Origin: Aquamicrobium aerolatum DSM 21857 | GTDB lineage: Bacteria; Pseudomonadota; Alphaproteobacteria; Rhizobiales; Rhizobiaceae | Length of the DNA stretch: 64,000 nucleotides | Direction: 5' to 3' | Assembly (NCBI RefSeq): GCF_900113935.1 | Contig: NZ_FORF01000017.1 | Location: 20,747-84,746, forward strand | Shown here: in pieces, positions 43,116 to 52,800 of the stretch | Position numbering within the stretch: position 1 is the first letter of the stretch | How the letters are laid out: each line of letters begins with the position of its first letter | Translations under genes and position numbers: made by a program | The notes under the pieces: model-generated | The model's database searches: none | Seen by the model: the letters and a program-made list of their open reading frames with translations, nothing else | What the model was told of the DNA's origin: nothing

Positions 43116-46100
43116 CTAAGCATGCTCGGGCTGACGTCGATCGACATTGGCCGTCCGCGCTTCAACCCGACCTGCCTCTTGCTTGGCGCGCGCCACAGGA
43201 ACTCGGCTCAGCACCCGGCGCATATGTCGCGCGAGCGCCCGCACATTGGGTTCGAGCACCATGCTGTCATGATCACCCGGCACCTCAACGACATCCACCT
43301 GCGGCACATGAGTTCGCCAGCCATTGTCATCCAGCACGATGTTCCGATTTTCCATCAGTCGTCGTCCGTCAGCCAACCGGTAGCAGATCTGTGGCTTCGG
43401 CTTGTAAAGTGTCAGAGCTCCGTCATACGCCGCGACTTCGTAGCGCGCCAAAGCGCGATAGAAAGCCTGCTCGATACGCTCATTGTTGAAGACTTCTTCC
43501 GTTCCCTGATGACCAGGTGAAAGTGTACGCATCTTGCGCGCGCGCTCCTCACGCCATTGCGCGCGCGCTTTCAGCCAGCGCTGCAAATAGCCCAGCCCGT
43601 AGCGGCGCAGATCCTGCATTTTCATTGATGCCTTGTCGAGCACGCTGAGCGGTGGCTGGGTCGGCTGCGGCGTGTCCAGCATCACCAGTTGCGCCACCTG
43701 TTCACCGCGCTGGCGAAGCTGCCGCGCAATCTCCAGTGCAGTTATCCCGCCACCAGAATAGCCAGCCAGCAAATAAGGTCCCGTTGGCTGCACCGACACG
43801 ATCTCCTGCAGATAGTCGCGCGCCATGTCCTCAAACCGCTCGTGAGGCTCCATCTCCCCATACAGACCACGAGCCTGAAGGCCATAGACTGGACGATCCA
43901 CGCCGAGCTGCATTGCCAGATAGCGCAGGTTAAGAATGTTGCCGAACATGCCGGCACAAACGAACACCGGCGTCGCCGTCGTAACAGCCCCCGCATGCAT
44001 GAGCGTCACATGAAGCAGTGGGTTTGCCTGGTCCCCGGCATCTTCGGACACTGGCTCATTCGTGGCAGTCTTTGTCTGCGCGGCGATCAATTCAGCACAT
44101 TCGGCAATCGTTGGTGCCGAAAACAGGGTCGAGATTGGCAGATCGACGCCATATTCCTTCCTGATGGTCCGAAAAAGCCGCACGGCAATCAGCGAATGCC
44201 CACCAAGATCAAAGAAATTGTCGTGAATACCGATGTTGCCCGTCCCCAGAAGGTCGCGCCAATAGCCACACAGGCTCGCCTCGATCGGATTGCGGGCTTC
44301 TGCCACGCCCGCATCGTCTGAGTGCGGCGAAGCGCTTACAGACGGTTGTTCTGTTGCGACAGCAGCGCGAGCCATAAGCGCCGTAAGGTCAATGGAACTG
44401 ATGATCGGCTCGACAACATCCGTCCCAAGAGCGCGGATCATCATTTCAAATCCTTCATCAGGAAGGATCCCCTGGCGCACTTGCGCCGCGAGTTTGGGCG
44501 AGCCCGACTGCAAGCTCGCAGATCCGACATGCCCCTGCCCTGCTTCCGGCAAAAGGAAATCGGTATCCGCCTCCAGGCGACGCATCAAAAAGCGCTTGGC
44601 CTCAAACACGGTCTTTCCGGTAACATCGAAAATCGAAACATCAAAGGCAGCGTAGTCCGCGCCATAATCGGTGGCTGGCACGCTCACAACATGGCTGATG
44701 ATGCGCGCGGGCAGTGGCCCCCACAGACGCACCGCGCCATAAGAAGCAGGCACCCAAAGCACATCTGAATCGCGAAAACCTGCCACGAGCTCCATGGCAA
44801 AACCAGTCGCTATGTCCAGCAACGCAGGATGAACCCGCACGCCATTCTCAAGATCCGCATGGTGTTCGGGGCGCAATGCCAGCTCGGCCACTGCTTCGGT
44901 TTTGCCCATGCGCTCGGACTGAAGCACCCGCCAGCGTGGGCCAAAGCAGATATGATTTTCCTGCGGGGTGACAAGGGTTTCACCCGCGCTGGCACGCCGA
45001 ACTTTTTCAAAACGCGCCATCAGGGATTGGAGATCGACGTTGCCCGCCGGCAACGCATCGGCGACCTTCAAAATGGCTTCGGCATGCCTGACAAAGCTTT
45101 CGCCTTGACGCCCTGCCGAAAGCGTCACCCGCCACCCATCTTCGCAAGCCTCCAGAGCGGTCCGCAAAGTCTTGGTTTCATCATCCGGCACCAGCAGCGG
45201 ACGCAGCATGACCAGCTCTGAGATCTCAAGACGATCCGGCAGGCCATGCTCGCGAGCAGCCTGCGCGATCAGCTCGAAATAGGCAGTGCCCGGCAGCACC
45301 GCTTCACCCGACTTCAACCGATGTTCGTCGAGCATCCAATGAGTCGACGGCGAAACATCGGCAGCAAGGCAATGCCGGCCCGCCTCATCAATTTCCCAGC
45401 GCTCGTAGAAGGGGCCGGCCGCAGGCTCGTCAATAGTTGCTGCGTTTTCAACGGAAATACCTGTTGCCCGCGCTGCCAGGCCGACCTCGTTCCAGATACC
45501 CCAATGAAGCGAAATCGTTCGACGGTCGGAGCGCCACGCAACGCTGTTTGCATACGCATCCAGATATGCGTTGGCTGCAACATAATCGACCTGTCCGGCT
45601 GGCGCCGTCACCGTGCTTGTCGAGGAAAACAGCATCAGGAAATCGACGTCGATGTCGTGCAGCACTTCGTCGAGAACCGCCGTGCCGAGCATTTTGGGCG
45701 CCAGCACGTTCTCGATACTATCGATCGTCTTTTCCGAAATGAGCCCGTCATCAACGATACCTGCGGCATGAAACACACCATCGATCCGGCCAAACCGCTC
45801 TGTGGCTTTTGAAAGTGCTTCGCGCATGGACACCGCGTCCGTGACGTCAGCGCTGCAATAAAGCACTTCGCCACCGCTGCTCTCGATGGACGCAATCGCA
45901 TCCAGCCCCTTCGAAATCCCATTCGTCCGGTGCTGCCTGCGGTAGGCTTTCCAATCGCTTCGTGGTGGCAGATCGGCGCGTCCGACCAGAACAATGCGCG
46001 CCTGATAGTGCTGGGCCAGTCTGCGCGCCAGCGCGGTTGCCAGATCTCCCAACCCACCGGTGAAGAGATACACACCGCCCTTCCTGAGGGGAGCCTGCGT

Positions 46101-49100
46101 CGCCAGCTCTGCATCGAGGGCAACGCGCGAATAGAAACGGGTCCACCTCTTGCCCCGACGGTGCGCAACAACTTCCGATTGCGGCGCGGCGAGCAGATCC
46201 TCCCACAGGAGGTCGGACTGATCGCTCAAAGATACATTTTCCGGCCTTGGTCTGGCAAAAAGCCGACGCTGGACCGGGATGGCCGTTGGGCCGGATTCCA
46301 GGTCCACCAGCCGAATTGTGACGTCGGGAAATTCCCTCGGAATGACAAGGCCCGGCCCGAATATGGTTGCCTGATCCGGATGAACAACGGCCTCATCGGC
46401 AACGCGGTGGACAGAACGGGTGAGGATGTTGATATGGACGCCCGCCGCCAAGGAGAGATCGCCCAGTGCCTTGGCGAGATTGAGCAGACTGTAAAAGCCT
46501 TTGTCCTGAATGCCGTGGAATGTGTTCAGCCCGGCACGCGCGGCCGACCCGAGTAGCCAGCCATGAACGATACGTGTTGGCAGCAGTCCATCGGCTTCAA
46601 GATTTTGAAACAGAGACGTATAACCCGACAATCCAAGTTCCGGGCATAGGACGTGTTCGGTTTCGGATTTGCGCGCATAGGCATCGCCAATCGTCACGCT
46701 CACCACCCGATGACCCAGCCCACGCAAGCGTTTCGCAACCGTCTCGGTCTCCTCTCCACTGGTGAAAATCAACCACGTCTGCGCTACCGCTTCAGCTCCT
46801 GATTCATAATCAGGTGCTGATCGCTTCCAGACCGGCCGCCAACCCCAGCGTGCAAGATCCGGTTCCTTGACGATTGGCTGGTCGGCGGCCTGTGCGCCCG
46901 AGGGCTCCTGCGCCTCAATGAAGTAACGACGATGTTGGAATGGATAGGGTGGCAGCTGGACATGCCGCCTCGGACCATCACTTCCACACAGAACATCCGT
47001 TTCGACAGCCAGTCCGGCTACACGCGCCCGCGCCATTGCGCCCAGCAGATAGAGCGCATCATCACAGACCTCGTCGGCATGCGGCAGACTGTTAATGACC
47101 TGATCCGGCTTGACCGTCCCTTGCGCCTTGGTCAGCGTCGACAGGGTCTTGCCCGGACCAACCTCGATATAGACCCGATGCGGATCCTGCGTCAGACGCG
47201 CCATCCCTTTTGCGAATTCGACCGTGGATCGCAGGTGACGAACCCAATACATCGGATCCATCGCCTGTGAATCCGTGAGCTGCTCGCCGGTCACATTGGA
47301 AATGATCGGGATCTGTGGCGCTCGCAGAACCAGTCCGCGCAGGAAGCTCTCCCAGCGTGGCAGGATCGGCTCCAGCATGCGCGAATGCGCGGCAATATCG
47401 ATGGGAATGCGCACGCAATTGATGTCTCGGTCTGCAAGCGAGTCGGCGAAAGCGGCTAGGTCCGCGTTCCTGCCGGAAACGACAGCGAGCCCCGGTGCGT
47501 TGACCGATGCAAGATCCAGAGCGTCCGGCAACATCGCACGCAGCGAAATCTCATCCATCGGCACACTCAGCATGCCGCCAGCTGCCACGCCATCGAACAG
47601 CTCGCCACGAAGACGCACAAGCCGCACTGCGTCGGAGAATGCAATCACCCCGGCAATGCAAGCCGCAGCATTTTCGCCCATCGAGTGACCAATGAGCGCC
47701 TCAGGCGTGACGCCTGCGCGTATCCACATGTGGGCAATGGCAACCTCGACAATCAGGATTGCAGGCAATTGCACCGACGGAAGCAACAACGGATCCTTGT
47801 CCGAAGACGTCACGTCAGCAAACCACGCTGCCCGGATTTCTTCGTTCACCTCCGGAGCCAGCACAGACAAGCCCTCATCTACGGTAGCCCGGAACACGGG
47901 ATCGCTGCGGTAGAGGCTGGCCGCCATGCCCCGATACTGCGCACCGCCACCTGGAAACAGGAATACAGCACCCGATGCAGCATCAAGCCTGGCTTGAGAG
48001 CGCCAGCGTGCCGGATCAGCCAGCGCTTCCACCGCGTCTTCATGATCTCTCACCGGCACGATGCGACTGTGCTCGAAACGCTTGCGGCGGGTCAAAAGCG
48101 TATGCGACACGTCGCCAATGCTCGCGCCGCGATTGCCCGCAAGCCAACGCGCAAGGTGTTGCGCGGCATCATCCAGCGCCGCCGGAGACCGTCCTGACAG
48201 GACAAGCGCGGCCGCTCCGTCAGCGCTCTGTTTCTTTCGCGCGACATAAGGCGCCTGCTCGAGAATGGCATGAGCATTGGTGCCGCCAACGCCAAGCGAA
48301 TTGACCGCAGCGCGCCGCGCCCCCACAGTTTCGGGCCATGCCGCCAATGTCGAATTGACGAGGAACGGGCTTGTCGCAAAATCGATCGCGGGGTTCGGAC
48401 GCTCAAAACCCAATGTCGGCGGAATCTCGCCATGCTTGAGCGCGAGCACCGTCTTGATGACACCGACCACGCCGGCGGCCGTATCCAGATGGCCAATGTT
48501 GGATTTCACCGAGCCGACATGACAATAGCCAACCTTGTCGGTCGACTGGCGATAGGCCTGCGTCAACGCGTCGATTTCAATGGGGTCGCCAAGTGCAGTG
48601 CCGGTGCCGTGGCACTCGACATACTGGATCGTTTGTGGATCGACACCTGCGATCGCCATCGCTTCGACGATCACGGCAGCCTGACCGCTGGCGCTGGGCG
48701 CGAGATAGCCCGCCTTGCTGCTGCCGTCATTGTTGATGGCGGTCGCCTTGATGACCCCATGGATGGCGTCTCCATCAGCCAGCGCGTCGGAAAGGCGTCG
48801 CAGCACCACAACACCAACACCACTGCCAAAAACGGTGCCGGCCGCGCGATGGTCAAACGGGCGACAATGCCCGTCGGGAGATAGAACTTCACCCTCCTGG
48901 TACTGATAGCCGCGGCGTGCTGGCAATTCGATCGTCACGCCGCCCGCAAGTGCGGCATCACACTCCCCGTTGAGAAGGCTCTGGCAAGCGTAGTGGATGG
49001 CCACCAGCGATGTCGAGCAGGCCGTCTGAACGCTCACGCTTGGACCGCGCAGATCAAACGCGAAAGACGCACGGGTCGCCAGAAAATCCTTGTCGTTACC

Positions 49101-49568
49101 GGTATGTCGCAGCAAGAACATGCCGGTCTGGTCAACCAGCGACTTGTTGCTGCAGACATTGAAATAGAAATAGCTGCCCATTCCACAGCCGGCGAAAACG
49201 CCGACAGGACCGGACGAGGCGTCCGGCATATGCCCTGCATCCTCCAGGGCTTCCCATGCGCATTCGAGAAATTGTCGGTGCTGCGGATCCATCACCGCAG
49301 CCTCCTTGGCACTCATGCCAAAAAACTGCGCATCGAACATTTTCATGTCCGGCATGTCAGCGGCGAACGGAACAAAGTTTTGATCGTGAATCGCCTCGTT
49401 GGACGCGCCCGCCTCCAGCAATTCCTCGGTACTCAACCTGCGGATCGACTCCGTGCCGCCACGCAAATTTTTCCAGAATTCGTCCACATTGCGCGCGCCG
49501 GGAACACGCAGCGCCATGCCGACAATGGCGATATCATTTGTATTATATCCGTCAGAATTGTTCAGCAT
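43116..49568 (-). CDS. Type I polyketide synthase, single module KS-AT-KR-DH-ACP-TE
   Basis: A 2150-aa multienzyme. The KS (about 12-440) has Cys184, His320 and His360. The AT (530-880) has GHSMG with Ser629 and an AAHS specificity motif at 726-729, which does not clearly call malonyl or methylmalonyl. The KR has a structural part from about 905 and a catalytic part from 1163: TGGLGDLA, Ser1316, Tyr1329, Asn1333. The DH (about 1400-1665) has His1416 in DEHRLKSGEAVLPG and Asp1585. The ACP has GGHS with Ser1792. The terminal TE has GYSGG with Ser1938, Asp1965 and His2100. No ER is present. KR precedes DH, the reverse of the common order. The first Met before LNNSDG is used. Confidence 0.93.
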   Translation of the reverse strand: MLNNSDGYNTNDIAIVGMALRVPGARNVDEFWKNLRGGTESIRRLSTEELLEAGASNEAIHDQNFVPFAADMPDMKMFDAQFFGMSAKEAAVMDPQHRQFLECAWEALEDAGHMPDASSGPVGVFAGCGMGSYFYFNVCSNKSLVDQTGMFLLRHTGNDKDFLATRASFAFDLRGPSVSVQTACSTSLVAIHYACQSLLNGECDAALAGGVTIELPARRGYQYQEGEVLSPDGHCRPFDHRAAGTVFGSGVGVVVLRRLSDALADGDAIHGVIKATAINNDGSSKAGYLAPSASGQAAVIVEAMAIAGVDPQTIQYVECHGTGTALGDPIEIDALTQAYRQSTDKVGYCHVGSVKSNIGHLDTAAGVVGVIKTVLALKHGEIPPTLGFERPNPAIDFATSPFLVNSTLAAWPETVGARRAAVNSLGVGGTNAHAILEQAPYVARKKQSADGAAALVLSGRSPAALDDAAQHLARWLAGNRGASIGDVSHTLLTRRKRFEHSRIVPVRDHEDAVEALADPARWRSQARLDAASGAVFLFPGGGAQYRGMAASLYRSDPVFRATVDEGLSVLAPEVNEEIRAAWFADVTSSDKDPLLLPSVQLPAILIVEVAIAHMWIRAGVTPEALIGHSMGENAAACIAGVIAFSDAVRLVRLRGELFDGVAAGGMLSVPMDEISLRAMLPDALDLASVNAPGLAVVSGRNADLAAFADSLADRDINCVRIPIDIAAHSRMLEPILPRWESFLRGLVLRAPQIPIISNVTGEQLTDSQAMDPMYWVRHLRSTVEFAKGMARLTQDPHRVYIEVGPGKTLSTLTKAQGTVKPDQVINSLPHADEVCDDALYLLGAMARARVAGLAVETDVLCGSDGPRRHVQLPPYPFQHRRYFIEAQEPSGAQAADQPIVKEPDLARWGWRPVWKRSAPDYESGAEAVAQTWLIFTSGEETETVAKRLRGLGHRVVSVTIGDAYARKSETEHVLCPELGLSGYTSLFQNLEADGLLPTRIVHGWLLGSAARAGLNTFHGIQDKGFYSLLNLAKALGDLSLAAGVHINILTRSVHRVADEAVVHPDQATIFGPGLVIPREFPDVTIRLVDLESGPTAIPVQRRLFARPRPENVSLSDQSDLLWEDLLAAPQSEVVAHRRGKRWTRFYSRVALDAELATQAPLRKGGVYLFTGGLGDLATALARRLAQHYQARIVLVGRADLPPRSDWKAYRRQHRTNGISKGLDAIASIESSGGEVLYCSADVTDAVSMREALSKATERFGRIDGVFHAAGIVDDGLISEKTIDSIENVLAPKMLGTAVLDEVLHDIDVDFLMLFSSTSTVTAPAGQVDYVAANAYLDAYANSVAWRSDRRTISLHWGIWNEVGLAARATGISVENAATIDEPAAGPFYERWEIDEAGRHCLAADVSPSTHWMLDEHRLKSGEAVLPGTAYFELIAQAAREHGLPDRLEISELVMLRPLLVPDDETKTLRTALEACEDGWRVTLSAGRQGESFVRHAEAILKVADALPAGNVDLQSLMARFEKVRRASAGETLVTPQENHICFGPRWRVLQSERMGKTEAVAELALRPEHHADLENGVRVHPALLDIATGFAMELVAGFRDSDVLWVPASYGAVRLWGPLPARIISHVVSVPATDYGADYAAFDVSIFDVTGKTVFEAKRFLMRRLEADTDFLLPEAGQGHVGSASLQSGSPKLAAQVRQGILPDEGFEMMIRALGTDVVEPIISSIDLTALMARAAVATEQPSVSASPHSDDAGVAEARNPIEASLCGYWRDLLGTGNIGIHDNFFDLGGHSLIAVRLFRTIRKEYGVDLPISTLFSAPTIAECAELIAAQTKTATNEPVSEDAGDQANPLLHVTLMHAGAVTTATPVFVCAGMFGNILNLRYLAMQLGVDRPVYGLQARGLYGEMEPHERFEDMARDYLQEIVSVQPTGPYLLAGYSGGGITALEIARQLRQRGEQVAQLVMLDTPQPTQPPLSVLDKASMKMQDLRRYGLGYLQRWLKARAQWREERARKMRTLSPGHQGTEEVFNNERIEQAFYRALARYEVAAYDGALTLYKPKPQICYRLADGRRLMENRNIVLDDNGWRTHVPQVDVVEVPGDHDSMVLEPNVRALARHMRRVLSRVPVARAKQEAGRVEARTANVDRRQPEHA

Positions 49569-49867
49569 TTGATGCAGCCGCAAGACCTTCAAGTATAAAT
49601 GTGAGCCCCAAATCCGTTGCACTATCTCAACGGCCAGACGTCATGACCGTCTCAATCTTGCATTATTTGCGTCGTTCGGCCTTTCAGCCGCTGCTACGTC
49701 TTTGGGTGTGGGTAAGTGCGTCTCGATAGCCGAATTGATGAGAGCCGACGCGCGCGCGTCGCAATGCGCGCTCTGCCTCCCCCAAAGTATAACTCTCGCG
49801 TGATTGACCGCGCGCTGTGCCTGAAGGTTCAGTCGTCAGCGACAAAAGCAAAACGGTGCAGGGTTTC
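49569..49867. promoter_or_regulatory. Divergent promoter region of the PKS and NRPS genes
   Basis: This 299-bp gap drives both giant genes. TATACT (49592-49597, reverse strand) could be the PKS -10, and TATAAC (49788-49793) the NRPS -10; neither has a clear -35. GACGCGCGCGCGTC (49747-49760) is a perfect but low-complexity palindrome. No terminator is seen. Confidence 0.4.
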
Positions 49868-52800
49868 ATGGCAACTTTCAAATGCCTGCTGGTGGGCGAA
49901 AATTCTCTTCTGATCCAATGCGCAGATATTCTCATCCGGAACGGCTGCACGATCGCGGGCATCGCGACTGAAAACGCCAGCATTGAAGATTGGGCGATCG
50001 AGCGGCAGATCCCGCTGGTCAGCACCAGCAACGGGATCGACAGCCAGTTGCTGGCCTTCGACTATGACTGGCTGTTCAGTATCGCCAATCTTCGCATCAT
50101 CCCTGAAGCAGCGTGGCAGCAGGCCCGCTTCGGCGCCATCAATTTCCATGACGGTCCGCTCCCCCAGGCTGCGGGCCTGAACACACCCAGCTGGGCTCTG
50201 ATCGAAGGACACGAAAGCCATGGAGTGACCTGGCATGCGTTGACCAGGGGTATCGACGAGGGCGACATTCATGTCGCCGAAACCTTCGCCATCAGCCCCG
50301 ACGACACCAGCCTGACGTTGAACACACGCTGCTACGAAGCAGGGATCGAAAGCTTCGGCAGGCTGGTCCGCGATCTGACTGCAGGCACCTTGCAGCGCGT
50401 TCCACAAGACCTGTCTCAGCGCCGCTACTACGCCAAGCAGCGCAGGCCCGAGGGGGCTGGAACCCTTCGTTTCGATCGCAGCGCCGCCGAACTGTCATCT
50501 CTCTTCCGAGGTCTCACTTTTGGATCCGGCTACCAAAATCCGCTTGCGCTCCCCAAGATCGTGACACCACGTGGCGTGTTTCTGGTTCAAGATCTCAAAA
50601 TAGGGGAGCAGAGACACAGCGTGCCGGGAACGGTTGTCTCGGTGGATGGCGAGCATGTCGTGATCGCCACTGCCGACCGATGCATTCGTGTCGTGGCATC
50701 CACATCGCCCGAGCAACTACAGCTTTCTTCGGTAGTCGCTGAGGGAGACCAGCTGCCACTCTTGAGCCAAGCTTCCGTCGACAGTCTGAACAAGGCGCTC
50801 GCCCATGTGAGCGCACATGAAGAGTTGATCGCCCGCCGGCTTGCCAATCTCGAAGACCTCAACCTTGCTGCGGTCCTGCCCCTGCCCAGCGGCAACACCA
50901 GAAGCATTCCGCTTGATCTTCCGCGCGCCAACTCAGCTAACGAAACAGCAGCGCTCATTCTTGCCTATCTTGCAAGACAAAGTGGCAAGCTCGACTTCCA
51001 CATTGCCTACAGCTCCGACGCCACATCCGCGTTCAACGCAGCGCATCCGGGCTATTTCGCAACTTCATTCCCGCTCCATATCCGGGCAAAAGCGGAAGCA
51101 ACAACACGCGATTTCCTGGATGCCGCGTGCCAAGCTATGGCCAAAGCAGAACAGCAGCTTTCATATGCTGCTGACCTGGTGGACCGCACACCGGGTCTTG
51201 CCCATCCGGGACTCTCCATCGGGCTCGTCCGCACAGCTAAGTTGGACGCGACAAAACACATCGACGGTTGCGCCATCACATTCGTGGTCGCCGAAAATGG
51301 CTGCCTCTTGATCCATGACGAAAACCGCATTGCTGCCGATTCGGTCGCAACGATGATCCGTCGACTGGCGATTTCTTTCGAAGGCCTCGACGAGGCCACG
51401 CCCTTCCCGTCGCTTCCAATAATCAGCGATACAGAGCGGCAAAGCCTGCTCTACGGCCTGAACCAGACGGCCACTTCCTACGAGCGCACAGCCTCGATAC
51501 ACGAGTTGATGGCACGCCAGGCGGCAGCAACACCGCAAGCGGTGGCGATTGCCTATCGCGGGCACTCGATCACTTATCACGAGCTGGAGCAGCGCGCGGC
51601 GCATCTAGCGGCGCATCTTGGCAGGCATGTCCAAGGCCCTGATACGATTATCGGACTTCATCTGCCGCGTGGGATCGAGATGATTGTCGGCGCCTATGCG
51701 ATTCTCAAGGCTGGCGCGGCATATCTGCCGCTCGATCCCGCATTTCCTGCAAACCGTCTCGATCAGATGATCTCAGACAGCGAAACGAAACTGGTCCTGA
51801 GCACCGATGCCTTGTCAGGCAGGCTCGCCCATGAGGCCGCGCAAAGGCTACTCATTGAAGAGCTGCTCGGGCAGCCCGCACCACAGGTCAACCCGCACCG
51901 CTCCAATCCCGAAGACCTTGCCTATGTCATCTATACTTCGGGCTCGACCGGCCGTCCGAAGGGTGTGATGATCGAGCACCGCAACGTCCTGAACTTCTTT
52001 GCCGGAATGGACGAAAGGATCCCCCGTAGTCGCGACAAGCAAGATGTCTGGCTGGCAGTCACCAGCCTTTCATTCGACATTTCGGTGCTTGAAATCTTCT
52101 GGACATTGGCCCGTGGTTTCAAGGTCGTTATCCACTCCAGCGAACTCGATCAGGTGAAGTCAGGTCAGTCCCCCGCGTCAGCGAGCAATGAAGCGATGGA
52201 CTTCTCATTGTTCTACTGGGGCAATGATGACGGCGTGGGCCCACAGAAATATCAGACATTGCTGGAAGGTGCCCGTTTTGCAGACGAGCACGGCTTTACC
52301 GCGATATGGACACCGGAGAGACATTTCCACGCGTTCGGAGGGCCTTATCCGAACCCCGCCGTAACGGGCGCCGCAGTCGCAGCGATCACACGCAATCTCG
52401 CTATTCGGGCCGGAAGCTGCGTTCTGCCGCTTCACCATCCTGCGCGCGTCGCAGAAGAATGGGCTGTTGTCGACAATCTTTGCGGCGGGCGGGTTGGACT
52501 TGCCTTCGCGTCCGGCTGGATGCCGGAAGACTTCGTTCTGCGGCCGGAGAACGCGCCCCCTCACAACAAGACCGCGTTGCTGCGCGACATGGAGACGGTG
52601 AGGAAACTGTGGCGCGGTGAAAGCGTCGAGTTTGGCTTCGGCACCGGCAATGTCGGCGTGGTGACCCAGCCGCGTCCGATGAGCAAGGAACTTCCCGTGT
52701 GGCTGACGACCGCCGGCAATCCTGAAACCTATCGCGACGCTGCACGCGCTGGCGCCAATGTTCTGACCCACTTGCTTGGACAGTCCATCGAGGAACTGGC

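Noticed and set aside
41826..43520. A 564-codon open frame on the plus strand opposite the flippase and PKS end
   Set aside because: It is antisense to two well-supported genes, is rich in His, Arg and Asp as expected of a shadow in GC-rich DNA, and shows no domain.
49747..49760. GACGCGCGCGCGTC palindrome as a specific operator
   Set aside because: Perfect dyad but low complexity (CG repeat) and easily expected in GC-rich DNA; kept only as a note.
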